Assembly: GCA_963751835.1 (NCBI GenBank)
Contig: CAVVWD010000003.1
Location: forward strand, 41,622-105,621
From: JACVRW01 sp963751835
Lineage (GTDB): Bacteria > Actinomycetota > Thermoleophilia > Solirubrobacterales > Thermoleophilaceae
Direction of reading: 5' to 3'
Length of the DNA: 64,000 nucleotides
Shown here piece by piece: positions 44,702 to 53,042 of the stretch. The number at the start of each line of letters is the position of its first letter. The first letter of the stretch is position 1. Position numbers and translations under genes: made by a program. The notes beneath the pieces are model-generated. The model made no database searches. It was given only the letters and a program-made list of their open reading frames with translations, and had not been told where the DNA came from.

Positions 44702-45020
44702 GCGCCCGCCGGCCCGCTATCGCGAGCTCGGTCGCGAACTCGTCGAAGGCGAACCCGTTGGACAGCCTCGCCTCCGGCGCCAGCCCGCGGTCGGCGAGCA
44801 GGTCGAGCGGCTCGTAGCGGCCGTTGAGCGGCCGGCTCGAAAGCACCGGCTCCTCGCCCATCGAGATCATGAGCGCCCGCAGCCGCGGCCAGGTCACCTC
44901 CTCGGCGCCGCTCTCGATGCGGGCGATCGCGCTCTGGCTGGTGCCCGCGCGAATGGCGAGCGAGCGCTGGCTGATGCCCTTGCGCGCGCGTGTTTCCTTT
45001 ACGAGCTCCGCGGGAGTCAT
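44688..45020 (-). CDS. XRE-family helix-turn-helix regulator, antitoxin candidate
   Basis: A 110-residue protein with an N-terminal Cro/C1 HTH (LVKETRARKGISQRSLAIRAGTSQSAIARIESGAEEV in part) and a 50-residue C-terminal tail that could wrap the partner (PLDLLADRGLAPEARLSNGFAFDEFATE). ATG 45020 overlaps the phosphodiesterase stop as ATGA. Gene order and overlap with the nucleotidyltransferase suggest a toxin-antitoxin pair with autoregulation by the HTH. Confidence 0.82.
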   Translation of the reverse strand: MTPAELVKETRARKGISQRSLAIRAGTSQSAIARIESGAEEVTWPRLRALMISMGEEPVLSSRPLNGRYEPLDLLADRGLAPEARLSNGFAFDEFATELAIAGRRARERS

Positions 45021-45517
45021 GATGCCGTAAACGGTATCAGCTCGAACTCGATCCGGCCGCCGTGGATTCGTGCCATTCCCATCGTGTGGACGGGCGCGCG
45101 GCGGCGCTCGGTCGGGCTGCCGGGGTTGAAGATCTGGAAGCCGTCCTCGGCCTGCTCGTGGAGCGGCAGGTGAGAGTGGCCGAAGACGACCGCGTCGGCC
45201 TCGGCGCCGAAGTGCTCCCGCAGGCGGCCGAGCCGTCCCGCCCTGGGGCCGGAGTCGTGGACCATCGCGATGCGTGTGCCCTCCGCCTCGACGATCCGCT
45301 CGGCGGGCAGCAGCGCGCGCAGCTCCGCGCTGTCCACGTTGCCGTGCACGCCGATCACGGGCGGCCCGATCGCCTCGAGCTCGCGCAGCACCTCGAGCGT
45401 CGAGAAGTCGCCGGCATGAAGCAGCAGATCCGCGCCCGCGATCCGGCGTACGCACTCGGCAGGCAGCCGCCGCGCGCCCCGCGGCAGGTGGGTGTCGGAT
45501 ATGACCGCGATCAACAC
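45017..45517 (-). CDS. YfcE/MJ0936-type metallophosphoesterase
   Basis: A 166-residue calcineurin-like phosphodiesterase. Metal-binding motifs in order: VISDTHLPRG, LLHAGDFSTLE, VHGNVD, VVFGHSHLPL and NPGSPTERR. Small members of this family hydrolyse phosphodiesters such as cyclic nucleotides in vitro, but the physiological substrate is open. It overlaps the epoxide hydrolase gene by seven bases. Confidence 0.92.
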   Translation of the reverse strand: MLIAVISDTHLPRGARRLPAECVRRIAGADLLLHAGDFSTLEVLRELEAIGPPVIGVHGNVDSAELRALLPAERIVEAEGTRIAMVHDSGPRAGRLGRLREHFGAEADAVVFGHSHLPLHEQAEDGFQIFNPGSPTERRRAPVHTMGMARIHGGRIEFELIPFTAS

Positions 45518-46656
45518 AGCTCGGCGAAGAAGGCGGCGATGTCATCGGCGAGCAGGCGCGGCTCCTCCAGCGCCGCGAAGTGCCCGCCGCGGGGCATCAC
45601 CGTCCAGCGCCGGATGTCATAGAGGCGCTCTGCCCACTCGCGCGGCGGCATGCCTTCGGACACATGCTCGTTGGCGAACACGGCCATGGCCGTGGGGACG
45701 GAGATGAAGTCGGCGGGGCCGATCGCGTGGCCGTGGCGCTGCTCGTCCCAGTACCAGCGCATCGATGAGCCGATCGTGCCCGTGACCCAGTAGATCGTGA
45801 GGAGGGTGAGAAGGAGGTCGCGGTCGAAGCGGCGCTCGAGCTCACCGCCGGAGTCGCTCCAGGAGCGCCACTTCTCGAGGATCCAGGCCGCCAGCCCGGC
45901 GGGCGAGTCGTTCAGGGCGTAGTCGAGCGTCTGCGGCTTGGTGCGCTGGATGTGGCCGTAGCCGTACTCCTCGTCCTCCCAGCGCCCAACGTCCTCCCGG
46001 TAGGCGCGCTCCGCTGCCGACAGCGGCCGGCCACCTGTCCACGGGGTGTCCTCGAGAAAGGTCAGGTGGATGCCGAGCAGCGAGTCGGGCTCGTCGAGCG
46101 CCATGAAGTTCGCGACGCCGGCGCCGAAGTCGCCGCCGTGGGCGGCGTAGCGCTCGTACCCCAGCCCGCGCATCAGGCGGTGCCACAGCGAGGCGGTGAA
46201 GCGCTTCGTGACCCCCTCGCGAGGAGCCATGCGCGTGAAGCCATAGCCCGGGAGCGACGGGATCACGAGGTCGAACGACGGGCCCTCGATGCCGTTGGAG
46301 GCGGGGTCCGTCAGCAACGGCACGAGCTCGAGGAATTCGATGAAGGCGCCCGGCCAGCCGTGACTGCAGATGAGCGGCACCGCGTCCGGTCCCGCGCCGC
46401 GGGCATGCACGAAGTGCACCTCCACACCGTCGAGCTCCGCCTGGAAATGGTCGAACCGGTTGAGCCGCTGCTGCTGCGCACGCCAGTCGAACTCCTCGGC
46501 CCAGTATCGGAGCAGCCCTCGCAACGCCTCCGGCGGGGTGCCCTGCTCCCACCCCACACCCGGAACGGAGTCGGGCCAGCGCGTGCGGCGCAGGCGCTCG
46601 CGCAGGTCCTCGAGCACATCGCTCGGTACCGAGATCTCGAACGGGCGCACCTGCAC
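45511..46656 (-). CDS. epoxide hydrolase (EHN-type alpha/beta hydrolase)
   Basis: A 381-residue enzyme with the N-terminal EHN domain (FEISVPSDVLEDLRERLRRTRWPDS in part), the oxyanion motif SHGWPGAFIEFLE, the nucleophile Asp in AHGGDFGAGVANF, and the catalytic His near the end in GGHFAALEEPRLLADD. It converts epoxides to diols, likely in xenobiotic or lipid turnover. The start is GTG. It heads the minus-strand run into the phosphodiesterase and XRE genes. Confidence 0.93.
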   Translation of the reverse strand: MQVRPFEISVPSDVLEDLRERLRRTRWPDSVPGVGWEQGTPPEALRGLLRYWAEEFDWRAQQQRLNRFDHFQAELDGVEVHFVHARGAGPDAVPLICSHGWPGAFIEFLELVPLLTDPASNGIEGPSFDLVIPSLPGYGFTRMAPREGVTKRFTASLWHRLMRGLGYERYAAHGGDFGAGVANFMALDEPDSLLGIHLTFLEDTPWTGGRPLSAAERAYREDVGRWEDEEYGYGHIQRTKPQTLDYALNDSPAGLAAWILEKWRSWSDSGGELERRFDRDLLLTLLTIYWVTGTIGSSMRWYWDEQRHGHAIGPADFISVPTAMAVFANEHVSEGMPPREWAERLYDIRRWTVMPRGGHFAALEEPRLLADDIAAFFAELC

Positions 46657-46753
46657 GGCCGCCTCTATATCAGCGCGTCACTGGCACGTCTCGCCGGTGA
46701 CTGGCTGCCGGCTGTCGCGGGTACGTTTCCGGTGAGCGGAGCACGGAGGCGGC

Positions 46754-47053
46754 ATGGCCACACAGAAGCAACGCCAGGCGGCACGCAAGAACGTCAAGAA
46801 GGCCCAGTCGGGGGCGCGCCGGAAGAAGACCATCACGAAGCTCCCGAAGAAGACCCGGACAGCGCTCGGCCGCGAGGGAGCCAAGGCGGCGGCCCGGAAG
46901 CGCGGCGCCTCCAAGGGCACCGGAACCGGCGCCGGGGCGATGACGGTGGCCGAGCTGCGGCGCGAGGCCGCCAAGCTCGGGATCGAGGGCCGCTCGAAGA
47001 TGGGCAAGGCCCAGCTGGTTCGGGCCGTGGGCCAGAAGCGGCGCAAGCGTTAG
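46754..47053 (+). CDS. small basic Lys/Arg-rich protein with SAP/Rho-N-like tail
   Basis: A 99-residue, extremely basic protein. The N-terminal half is Lys/Arg/Ala (QRQAARKNVKKAQSGARRKK, then TKLPKKTRTALGREGAKAA); the C-terminal 37 residues (MTVAELRREAAKLGIEGRSK, then MGKAQLVRAV) look like a Rho-N/SAP nucleic-acid-binding motif. It resembles histone-like or DNA-binding small proteins of actinobacteria. Acting as a nucleoid-associated or RNA-binding protein is inferred. A GGAG lies 14 bases before ATG 46754. Confidence 0.8.
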   Translation: MATQKQRQAARKNVKKAQSGARRKKTITKLPKKTRTALGREGAKAAARKRGASKGTGTGAGAMTVAELRREAAKLGIEGRSKMGKAQLVRAVGQKRRKR

Positions 47054-47061
47054 GCCGAGGG

Positions 47062-47614
47062 CTACTTCGTCACCCGGAAGCGCAGGTCGGTCAGCTGCCC
47101 GGCCTGGGCCAGCGCGGTCCGCTCGAGATCGACTCGCCCGACGCCCGGCCCGCCGTGGAGGCGGATGCCGTCGCCGAGCAGGACGGGCGCCAGGTGGATG
47201 ACGATCTCGTCGAGGAGGCCCGCGTCGAGGCACTGGCGCGCGGTGTTGGCTCCGAAGATCACGAGGTTCCTGCCGCCGGCGGCCGCCCGGGCGGTGGCGA
47301 CAGCGTCCTCGACCCGTGGAGAGAAAGGTGATCTCCGGGTCCTCCGGGCTTTCGGGCGGCCGGTGGGTGAGAACAAACACGGGTCCGTTCCATTTCCCGC
47401 CGTAGATTCCCTGCCGCCCGCGGTACTTCCGGGTCGCCGCGTCGTACCAGTTACGTCCGCCGAGGATGGCGCCCGTGCTGTTCATGACCTCGTCCGCCAT
47501 CGTGTTCGGCCCGCCGTGGTCGAATGCCCACTCCATGGCGTGGTCGGGACCGGCGATGAAGCCGTCGAGGGACATCGTGATGTGCCAGACAACCTGGCCG
47601 TTCGTTGCGCTCAT
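47062..47614 (-). pseudogene. RibD C-terminal/dihydrofolate-reductase-like protein, frameshifted
   Basis: The N-terminal frame (VVWHITMSLDGFIAGPDHAMEWAF, then TGAILGGRNWYDAAT) stops matching after PEITFLSTG. The family continues in another frame (VEDAVATARAAAGGRNLVIFGANTARQCLDAGLLDEI in part, ending VLLGDGIRLHGG). The switch is near 47317 at a GGG run; removing one G restores a continuous protein of about 183 aa. Either a recent disruption or a homopolymer error. The intact family includes flavin-, pterin- or nitro-reducing enzymes of unknown substrate. Confidence 0.85.
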
Positions 47615-47673
47615 GGTGGATATGACCCCACCGGCGTCATCCGCTCATCGTTAGCGTCTAGCCTTCGGGTCCG

Positions 47674-47746
<73 letters not shown>

Positions 47747-48329
47747 TCGAATCGCAGGTTGGGCCACAACGGGTCCCGGCGGGGCCACAACGGGCCACCA
47801 TTCTGCTCCCCGCCTAGCTTTGCGCCCTCTCGAGCCGTCCCAATCCCGCACCGAGAGCGGACTGCCGAAGCGCCGGATTCGGCGGGTCTGTGTCACGAAT
47901 CTGTGTCACGAACCGGCCGTGACGGAGAATCCGGACGTTCTGCCACCCTCGGCGTCGCGGCGCGGGGCTACCTCCCCCGCCGCCATGCCCCCGGCCGTCT
48001 TCAGCGGCGCCGGGGCGCTGCCGTTCCGGGGGGCGAACGTCCGCGCAGGCGTCCTTCACCAGGCAGCGGCTCACCTTTGCCGTGGCGGGCGCGAGCGGGG
48101 CGGCCACGGCCCGTTCCCGCGCCCCGGCCGAACGCTACGCCGTCACCGGTCCACGTAAGGGTGGCCGTAGTAGCCGGGCTCCGGCCCCTCCGACTCCAAG
48201 CTGCCGCTCGTCCTCGGGCGGTCGTCCACAACGGCGTCGAGGACGAAGTAGGCGCCGTAGACCATCAGCGCCACCACGCTTGGGTGGGTCGCTGTAAGAA
48301 AACCCCGGAATTTCCGGGGCCGCTATCCC
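47747..48329. other. gene-poor accessory sequence after tRNA-Arg
   Basis: No convincing complete gene. It contains two direct repeats, GGGCCACAACGGG at 47761 and 47782, and CTGTGTCACGAA at 47888 and 47901. The open frames on both strands have no recognisable domain. The position next to a tRNA 3' end fits the eroded tail of an integrated element, possibly an integrase end, but no integrase motif survives. Confidence 0.5.
48296..48319 (-). terminator. hairpin with T-rich tail
   Basis: CCCCGG and CCGGGG (48303-48308, 48314-48319) form a short stem followed on the minus strand by TTTTCTT. It resembles an intrinsic terminator for a minus-strand transcript, although no minus-strand gene is evident directly upstream. 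Confidence 0.5.
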
Positions 48330-48464
48330 TATGCCAAACGCACATGCCGCACATGCGGCCAGACGTTCATGCCGGTCCGTAGGGATGAGAACTACTGCCG
48401 GCCGTGGTGCCGGGAGCACAAGTACCTCACGCGGCTAAGCAACGACGCCGGACGGACGACCTAG
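48330..48464 (+). pseudogene. small zinc-ribbon protein fragment
   Basis: The frame encodes KRTCRTCGQTFMPVRRDENY, then CRPWCREHKYLTRLSNDAG to a TAG stop. The CxxC...CxxxC spacing is that of small zinc-ribbon proteins found in actinobacterial mobile elements. No usable start codon precedes the first CxxC; the frame runs back through the hairpin at 48303-48319. Probably a remnant. Confidence 0.4.
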
Positions 48465-48488
48465 CACGCCCACGCGCTAGTCCGGGGC

Positions 48489-48812
48489 TCAAAATGAATC
48501 AGCGCCGCCGAAAGTCGCGAGAACGTTTTGACGGGACGACGGCCGGAAGGCGGGAAATCCGGGCGAAGCCGCCCGGCGAGCCTCAAGCGACCGCAACGAA
48601 CGGCTCGTCACCCGACGGAGACGCCCACCCCGAGAGCCTTGCGAGCTCCCAGCCGAACGCAACCGGGGATCGTCGCCTTCGCTCAGCTCGTAGGCACCGC
48701 CGATGAAATCAAGCGCCGACGTCTCCGTGTCGAACTCGAGCCGCCAGCTGCTGTTGATTCCCGACGGCCGGTCATCCCCTTCCTGGACGCCCTGCGTCAA
48801 GCGAAGCGTCAA
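48489..48812 (-). CDS. hypothetical ORF, weakly supported
   Basis: A 107-residue minus-strand frame whose first 50 residues (SSWRLEFDTETSALDFIGGA, then YELSEGDDP) show coding-like GC-rich third positions; the rest degenerates into Ser/Arg-rich sequence. No family is recognised. It directly follows the frameshifted DUF4114 gene and may be another fragment of a decayed minus-strand locus. A 110-codon plus-strand frame over the same bases looks less coding-like. Confidence 0.25.
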   Translation of the reverse strand: MTLRLTQGVQEGDDRPSGINSSWRLEFDTETSALDFIGGAYELSEGDDPRLRSAGSSQGSRGGRLRRVTSRSLRSLEARRAASPGFPAFRPSSRQNVLATFGGADSF

Positions 48813-48819
48813 CGGGCCC

Positions 48820-49600
48820 TCAGGCTGAAGCTCGAAGCGTTCGACGGATCGACGTGGTGAAGACGATCGAGTTCAGATCATCCTGGTCATTCCACATCGT
48901 TGCGTAGCCCGAATAGCGATGGGGCCTGGTGTTCCAGCGAACTCGGCAGCGCACCTTCTCGGTCGATAGTCGGTAGCAGGACTTCCTAAGAGATCCGCGG
49001 CGCCTTGTGAACCGCCTGCCGTACTGCTTGCGCAGCACAGCTGGCAACCGGCGCCGGGCCTCACGGATCTTCAGCGGCGGCACGTTGGACTTCGCGATTG
49101 GAGTCGCCGTGGGGGTAGTCAGCGTTGGGTCGTCCGCGAGCGGAGGCCTGTTTGGCGCGAGGTTGCCGGTGAACTGGAAGACGTTGTCGTCGTAGTCCCG
49201 ATCGCCGCCGCCGAACACGTCCTCGAAGCCGACTAGGAACGTGCGCACGCCGGTCTCCGTGACGTCGGCGTGTGCGATGCCGTCCGGGTTCCGGCTCGCT
49301 GGGCCCATGAAGAACGTCGGGCCGTCGTTGAGGATGGTGATCCCGAACACGAGCTCCCTGCCCGCAGGGAACGGCCCAACCGTCACATGCTTGCCCACCT
49401 CCGTGTTGAGGGCGATGTTGTTCGCGGGTCCCGTCCGGGCCCAGCAGGAAGAGCCGGCTGGAAAACGCGGCAGTGCCCGGCTGCATGACGATGTCCACGG
49501 TGCCGCCAGTCGCGAACAGCTGGCCTCCGGTCACCGCTTGCGCCTCGGCGGGCGCCGCGACCACCAGCGCAGCCGCGACCGCGATCAGCGCGGCATGCAC
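48820..49600 (-). pseudogene. secreted DUF4114-domain protein, frameshifted
   Basis: The start at GTG 49600 gives a signal peptide (ALIAVAAALVVAAPAEAQA). The DUF4114 domain lies in the next frame with the calcium-binding-like FLVGFEDVFGGGDRDYDDNV. The C-terminus has two Cys (SCYRLSTEKVRCRVRW) typical of cell-surface tails in this lineage. The frame switch is near 49430 in GGGACCCGCG; dropping one C joins LLGPDGT to NNIALNTEVGKHV. A homopolymer error or a true pseudogene. Confidence 0.75.
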
Positions 49601-49913
49601 CCGCGAGCAAGGGGAGGATCCATCCGTGACATACCGACTCCGTTCTAGGGAGCGCCGCCGGATCGGCGCGCCGGGCTTTCCTGTATCAACGTCGGCAACG
49701 GTCCCGTTCTCGCGTCTTTCAGGAACGCGCGGTCCCAGCGAGGCCGCAAAGAGCGGGGTGTTCCTCGCTGCAGCCCGTCACCGGCCTTGAATGCCCTGGC
49801 GCGCTGACCTACCGCGGTGAGGCGCTAGTTGTAGTCCCTGATCACGTTGTTCATCCGGGCCTCCTTGGAGGCTGAGAGGTGCCTAAGCCACTCAGTCCCA
49901 AGGAGGACACCGG
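49601..49913. other. spacer between DUF4114 remnant and IS481 remnant
   Basis: No gene seen. Near its right end it holds a short GCCTCC-TT-GGAGGC hairpin (about 49860-49874) and the AAGGAGG ribosome-binding site (49900-49906) of the transposase. Clear IS terminal inverted repeats could not be identified. Confidence 0.4.
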
Positions 49914-50737
49914 ATGCAACTTCACGCTAACGCCGCGCTCAGCCTGAACAAGCGTCGGCAGCTGTGCCGTCGTGTCGTTGAGCAGTGGTGGTCGCTCGAG
50001 CTAGGCGGCCGCGGCCGCCGAGGTGAGCGAGCGCACGGCGGGCAAGTGGGTGGGCCGCTATCGCTCGGAGGGGGAGGCGGGGCTGTTTGATCGCTCCTCG
50101 GCGCCGCACGCGGTCGCACAACCGCACGCCCGAGGATCGCGTCGAGGCGATCGCCTGGCTGCGGCGGCTGCGCTTCACCGGAGCCGGAGATCGCGGAGCT
50201 GCTGGGGATGCCCGAGACAGACCGTGTCGGGGATCCTGACGCGGATCGGGCATGGGCAGGCTCGGCCGCTTGGGGCTCGAGCCAGAGCGCCGCTACGAGC
50301 GCTCGCGACCGGGCGAGCTGCTCCACGTCGACGTCAAGAAGCTCGGCCGCATCCAGGTCCCTGGCCACCGCGTCACGGGCAACCGCTCGGCCGGGCCGCC
50401 GCACCGCAGCGAACGCCAATGGCCGCAACCGCGGCACCGCCGGCTGGGAGTTTGTCCACGTCGCGATCGACGACGCCACCCGGCTCGCCTACGCCGAGGT
50501 GCTCCCCGACGAGAAAGCCGCCACCGCGGTCGGCTTCCTCAAGCGGGCGCTCGCGATTCTTCGCCCGCCACGGCATCAAAGTCGAGGGCGTGATGTCCGA
50601 CAACGGCTCCTGCTACCGCTCAAAGCTGCACGCCCTCTGCTGCCGAATGCTCGGGCTGCGCCACCTACGCACCCGCCCCTACCGGCCCCAGACCAACGGC
50701 AAAGCGGAGCGCCTCATCCGCACCATGCTCAACGAAT
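49914..50737 (+). mobile_element. IS481-family transposase remnant
   Basis: Read across frames it gives LHANAALSLNKRRQLCRRVV, the helix-turn-helix SERTAGKWVGRYRSEGEAGLF, PGELLHVDVKKLGRI (first DDE Asp), WEFVHVAIDDATRLAYAEVLPDE, GVMSDNGSCYRS (second Asp) and YRPQTNGKAERLIRTMLNE (Glu). At least three frame changes occur. The protein is cut off after MLNE, losing about 40 C-terminal residues that normally follow, exactly at a 51-base inverted repeat. It is inactive as read. Confidence 0.85.
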
Positions 50738-50788
50738 GTGAGCCAGGCCGGGTTTCACGAGATCTCCGTGAAACCCGGCCTGGCTCAC
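50738..50788. terminator. 22-bp perfect inverted repeat
   Basis: GTGAGCCAGGCCGGGTTTCA (start of the left arm, 50738-50759) has an exact complement at 50767-50788 with a seven-base loop AGATCTC. It lies nine bases beyond the stop of the minus-strand beta-helix gene and at the cut end of the transposase. The stem is very stable but lacks a U-tract; a bidirectional terminator or a rearrangement scar are both possible. Confidence 0.6.
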
Positions 50789-50797
50789 GTCGCATCG

Positions 50798-52069
50798 TTA
50801 GTTGAAGCAGGCATTCCCCGCGCCGTTGTCCGGTCCGATAGGCGCGTTAGTGATGTTGTCGCGGTTCTCGTTGAACTCGGTGACCGTAATGCCGACCCGC
50901 ACACAAGCGGTGTAGCCGTACGCCCCTCTCAGCATGCGGTTGCGGTTGATGAAGACGTTCGGTACCGCCTGGCCGCGGCGCATAGACCGCATAGGAGCCA
51001 TGGCTGCCGTCCGTGAGGTTGTCTTCAAATGTCATGTTGCGCAACGGCCGCGTACGCGATGATCCCCGCGGTTGAGGCGGGAGCACCGGAATCTTGCGGG
51101 GAGATGTGGTTATGGATGGCACGGACGCAGCACGAACCTTGGCCCATCTGGATCCCGTCAACATGTCCCGACCCGCCGCCGGGGAATATCCAGCTGGGGC
51201 CGACCACGTCGAGGTTGTGGATGTAGTTGTCCTGGATCACCGCGGGGTTCGCAACCGTGCCGCCCGCGTCGATGCCGTTCTCGCAGCCGGTGATCTCGGT
51301 GCGGCGAATGGTGAAGCTGCCGAACCCGATCCGTATGCACAATTGGCCTCCGTCGCGTGGTCGCGGTTCAGTAGCTCGCTGTCTTCCACCACTAGCCCCG
51401 TGCTGTTGTTCCGGATCAAGAATCCTGCATTACTGCGAATCCGGGTGTTGCGGATGGTGACGTTCGGTGCATTGACCACCACGGCCGGTGCTTCCCGGCT
51501 AGTGGTCGTGATTTCCAAGCCGTCAATGACGCTGCCAGCCGTGTTGACCGTTAGTCGACCGGAAGGCGTAAGCGTCGTGCCCGGTGGGCACACCCGTGTT
51601 GTCTGCGTTCGGCCGACCCCCGGTTGGGGGTCGGGACTCGCCGGGGGGCGCGGGCGCCAGGTGCCTCGGGGGCTCCTGCGGCGACCTCGAGCAACGACGC
51701 TTGGGGTGACTCCGGCGCTTGCGCGGGTTCGTTCCCTTGCGCAGCTCGCAGCGGTCGCTGAAACCGTCGCCGTCGGTGTCCCGCTTGCGGGGGTTCGTGT
51801 GGAAGCGGCGGACCTCGGCGCCGTCGCGCAGGCGGTCGCGATCGGTGTCGGCGCGCCGCGGGTGCGTGCGCAGCCGCAGCTCGCGGCGGTTGTTGAGGCG
51901 GTCGCCGTCGGGGTCGCGCTTGGCGGAAGGGATGGTGGTCGAGAGGTGGTGCTTCCGTTCCCAGCGATCGGGCAGTCGATCGTGATCGCGATCGCGAGGG
52001 GCGCGCTGCGCTCACCGTCGCGGCGAGGTACGCGAGCACGACCATCGGCAGCACCAGCCATTTCAACAT
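50798..52069 (-). pseudogene. secreted protein with thrombospondin-3 repeats and right-handed beta-helix, multiply frameshifted
   Basis: The signal peptide (MLKWLVLPMVVLAYLAATVSA) is followed in another frame by calcium-binding repeats (RDPDGDRLNNRREL, DTDRDRLRDGAEV, DTDGDGFSDRCEL). Then comes a parallel beta-helix in successive frames: GSVIDGLEITTTSREAPAVV, FTIRRTEITGCENGIDAGGT, VIQDNYIHNLDVVGPSW, MTFEDNLTDGSHGSYAVYAP, VTEFNENRDNITNAPIG. At least four frame changes are needed. When intact, it would be an extracellular carbohydrate-active or adhesive protein of about 420 aa. Confidence 0.75.
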
Positions 52070-52264
52070 CGGCGTGTTCTCCCGGGTTCGGGCCGCGTCG
52101 CTGCGGCTCATGCCGGATCACAGCGGCAGTGCCGCCCGTTCACCGGCATTGAAATCGACCGGTTTCGGCACCCGGTCGATCGCGGCCACACACTTCCCCC
52201 GTCGGACGTATGAGCAGTTCGGAGGACCGCCGCAAGGGCAATCACTCCGATGCGGCGGCGGGCA

Positions 52265-52480
52265 CTATACCCACTCGCCCGGATCCGTGTCGCGCCGCAG
52301 CGCCACCACCCTCTCCCCCGCGTCGAGCCGCCGCTCGGCGGGGGCCGAGCCGATACAGCCGTGGGCCCCTGTGACGGGGACGCTCAGAGGCCCACGCCGG
52401 CCGCGCACATCGATCAGATCCGAAGTGGTTGCCGCACGCTCGGCGCCGATGGGTTCCGACGTGTCGAGGACGACACGCAC
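52265..52480 (-). pseudogene. truncated VapC/PIN-like toxin
   Basis: GTG follows the antitoxin TGA directly and begins MRVVLDTSEPIGAER, the usual PIN-domain start with the first acidic residue. Only 71 codons remain against about 130, and later acidic motifs are not recognisable. Probably an eroded toxin gene; the assignment rests on the N-terminus and the antitoxin partner. Confidence 0.45.
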
Positions 52481-52723
52481 TCAGGCGAACGGATCGCCAA
52501 GTCGGCGGGGAACCGGGCTAGATCGTCGCCGAGGTCCTCCGGGGGCCGGTGCGGCCCAGATCCCGGCGAGCTCCGGCCCGCTGACCCAGCGCCGCCTCGC
52601 CGTGGGCCCGAGCTCGGCCACCGGTCGGCCGGCGACGGTGATGGTGATCCGCTCGCCGCTCTTCGCTCGACGCAGCACCTCGTCGAGGTTGTTGCGCAGC
52701 TCCTTCTGCGGGATCGTGGACAC
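52481..52723 (-). CDS. Phd/YefM-type antitoxin
   Basis: An 80-residue protein starting MSTIPQKELRNNLDEVLRRAKSGE, then ITITVAGRPVAELGP, the classic prevent-host-death fold. The C-terminal third is Arg/Pro-rich and odd. Shifting frame after WAAPAP gives the expected acidic EDLGDDLARFPADL, and shifting back gives GDPFA. Two compensating single-base indels in homopolymers would therefore explain it. It is followed without a gap by the VapC-like remnant. Confidence 0.8.
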   Translation of the reverse strand: MSTIPQKELRNNLDEVLRRAKSGERITITVAGRPVAELGPTARRRWVSGPELAGIWAAPAPGGPRRRSSPVPRRLGDPFA

Positions 52724-52748
52724 TTCACCGGGGTAGCAGAAGTGCTAC

Positions 52749-53027
52749 CTAGGCGCCGCCCGCGACCGCCGGCAGGATCGTCACCTCGTCGCCGTCCTCG
52801 ACGCCCGTGTCGAGGCCGTCGAGGAAGCGGATGTCCTCGCCGCCCACGTACACGTTGACGAAACGGCGCAGGTCGCCGTCCTCCGCGATCCGCTCGCGCA
52901 GGCCGTCGTAGCGCTCGTAGAGCCCGTCGAGCACCTCGCCGACCGTGGTGGCGCCCTCGACGGACGTCTCGGTGTCGCCGCTCGTGACGCTCCGCAGCTG
53001 CGTCGGGATCTTGACCGTTACCGCCAT
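52749..53027 (-). CDS. ThiS/MoaD-family sulfur carrier protein with Gly-Gly-Ala tail
   Basis: A 92-residue beta-grasp protein: VKIPTQLRSVTSGDTETSVE, VNVYVGGEDIRFLDGLDTGV, EVTILPAVAGGA. Sulfur carriers end in Gly-Gly, which is adenylated and thiocarboxylated; here one Ala follows. In the Wolinella HcyS system a C-terminal Ala has to be removed by a metalloprotease before use, so a processed precursor is plausible. It lies 15 bases downstream of thrC behind a SAM riboswitch. No E1-like activating enzyme or JAMM protease gene is in the window. Confidence 0.88.
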   Translation of the reverse strand: MAVTVKIPTQLRSVTSGDTETSVEGATTVGEVLDGLYERYDGLRERIAEDGDLRRFVNVYVGGEDIRFLDGLDTGVEDGDEVTILPAVAGGA

Positions 53028-53042
53028 CGGGGATCGGGCAGA

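Noticed and set aside
47761..47912. Short direct repeats after tRNA-Arg as att sites
   Set aside because: Neither matches the tRNA 3' end, and no second copy of the tRNA end was found to 52.7 kb.
48528..48860. A 110-codon plus-strand frame as a gene
   Set aside because: No family resemblance, weaker third-position GC than the opposite strand, and overlap with the DUF4114 remnant end.
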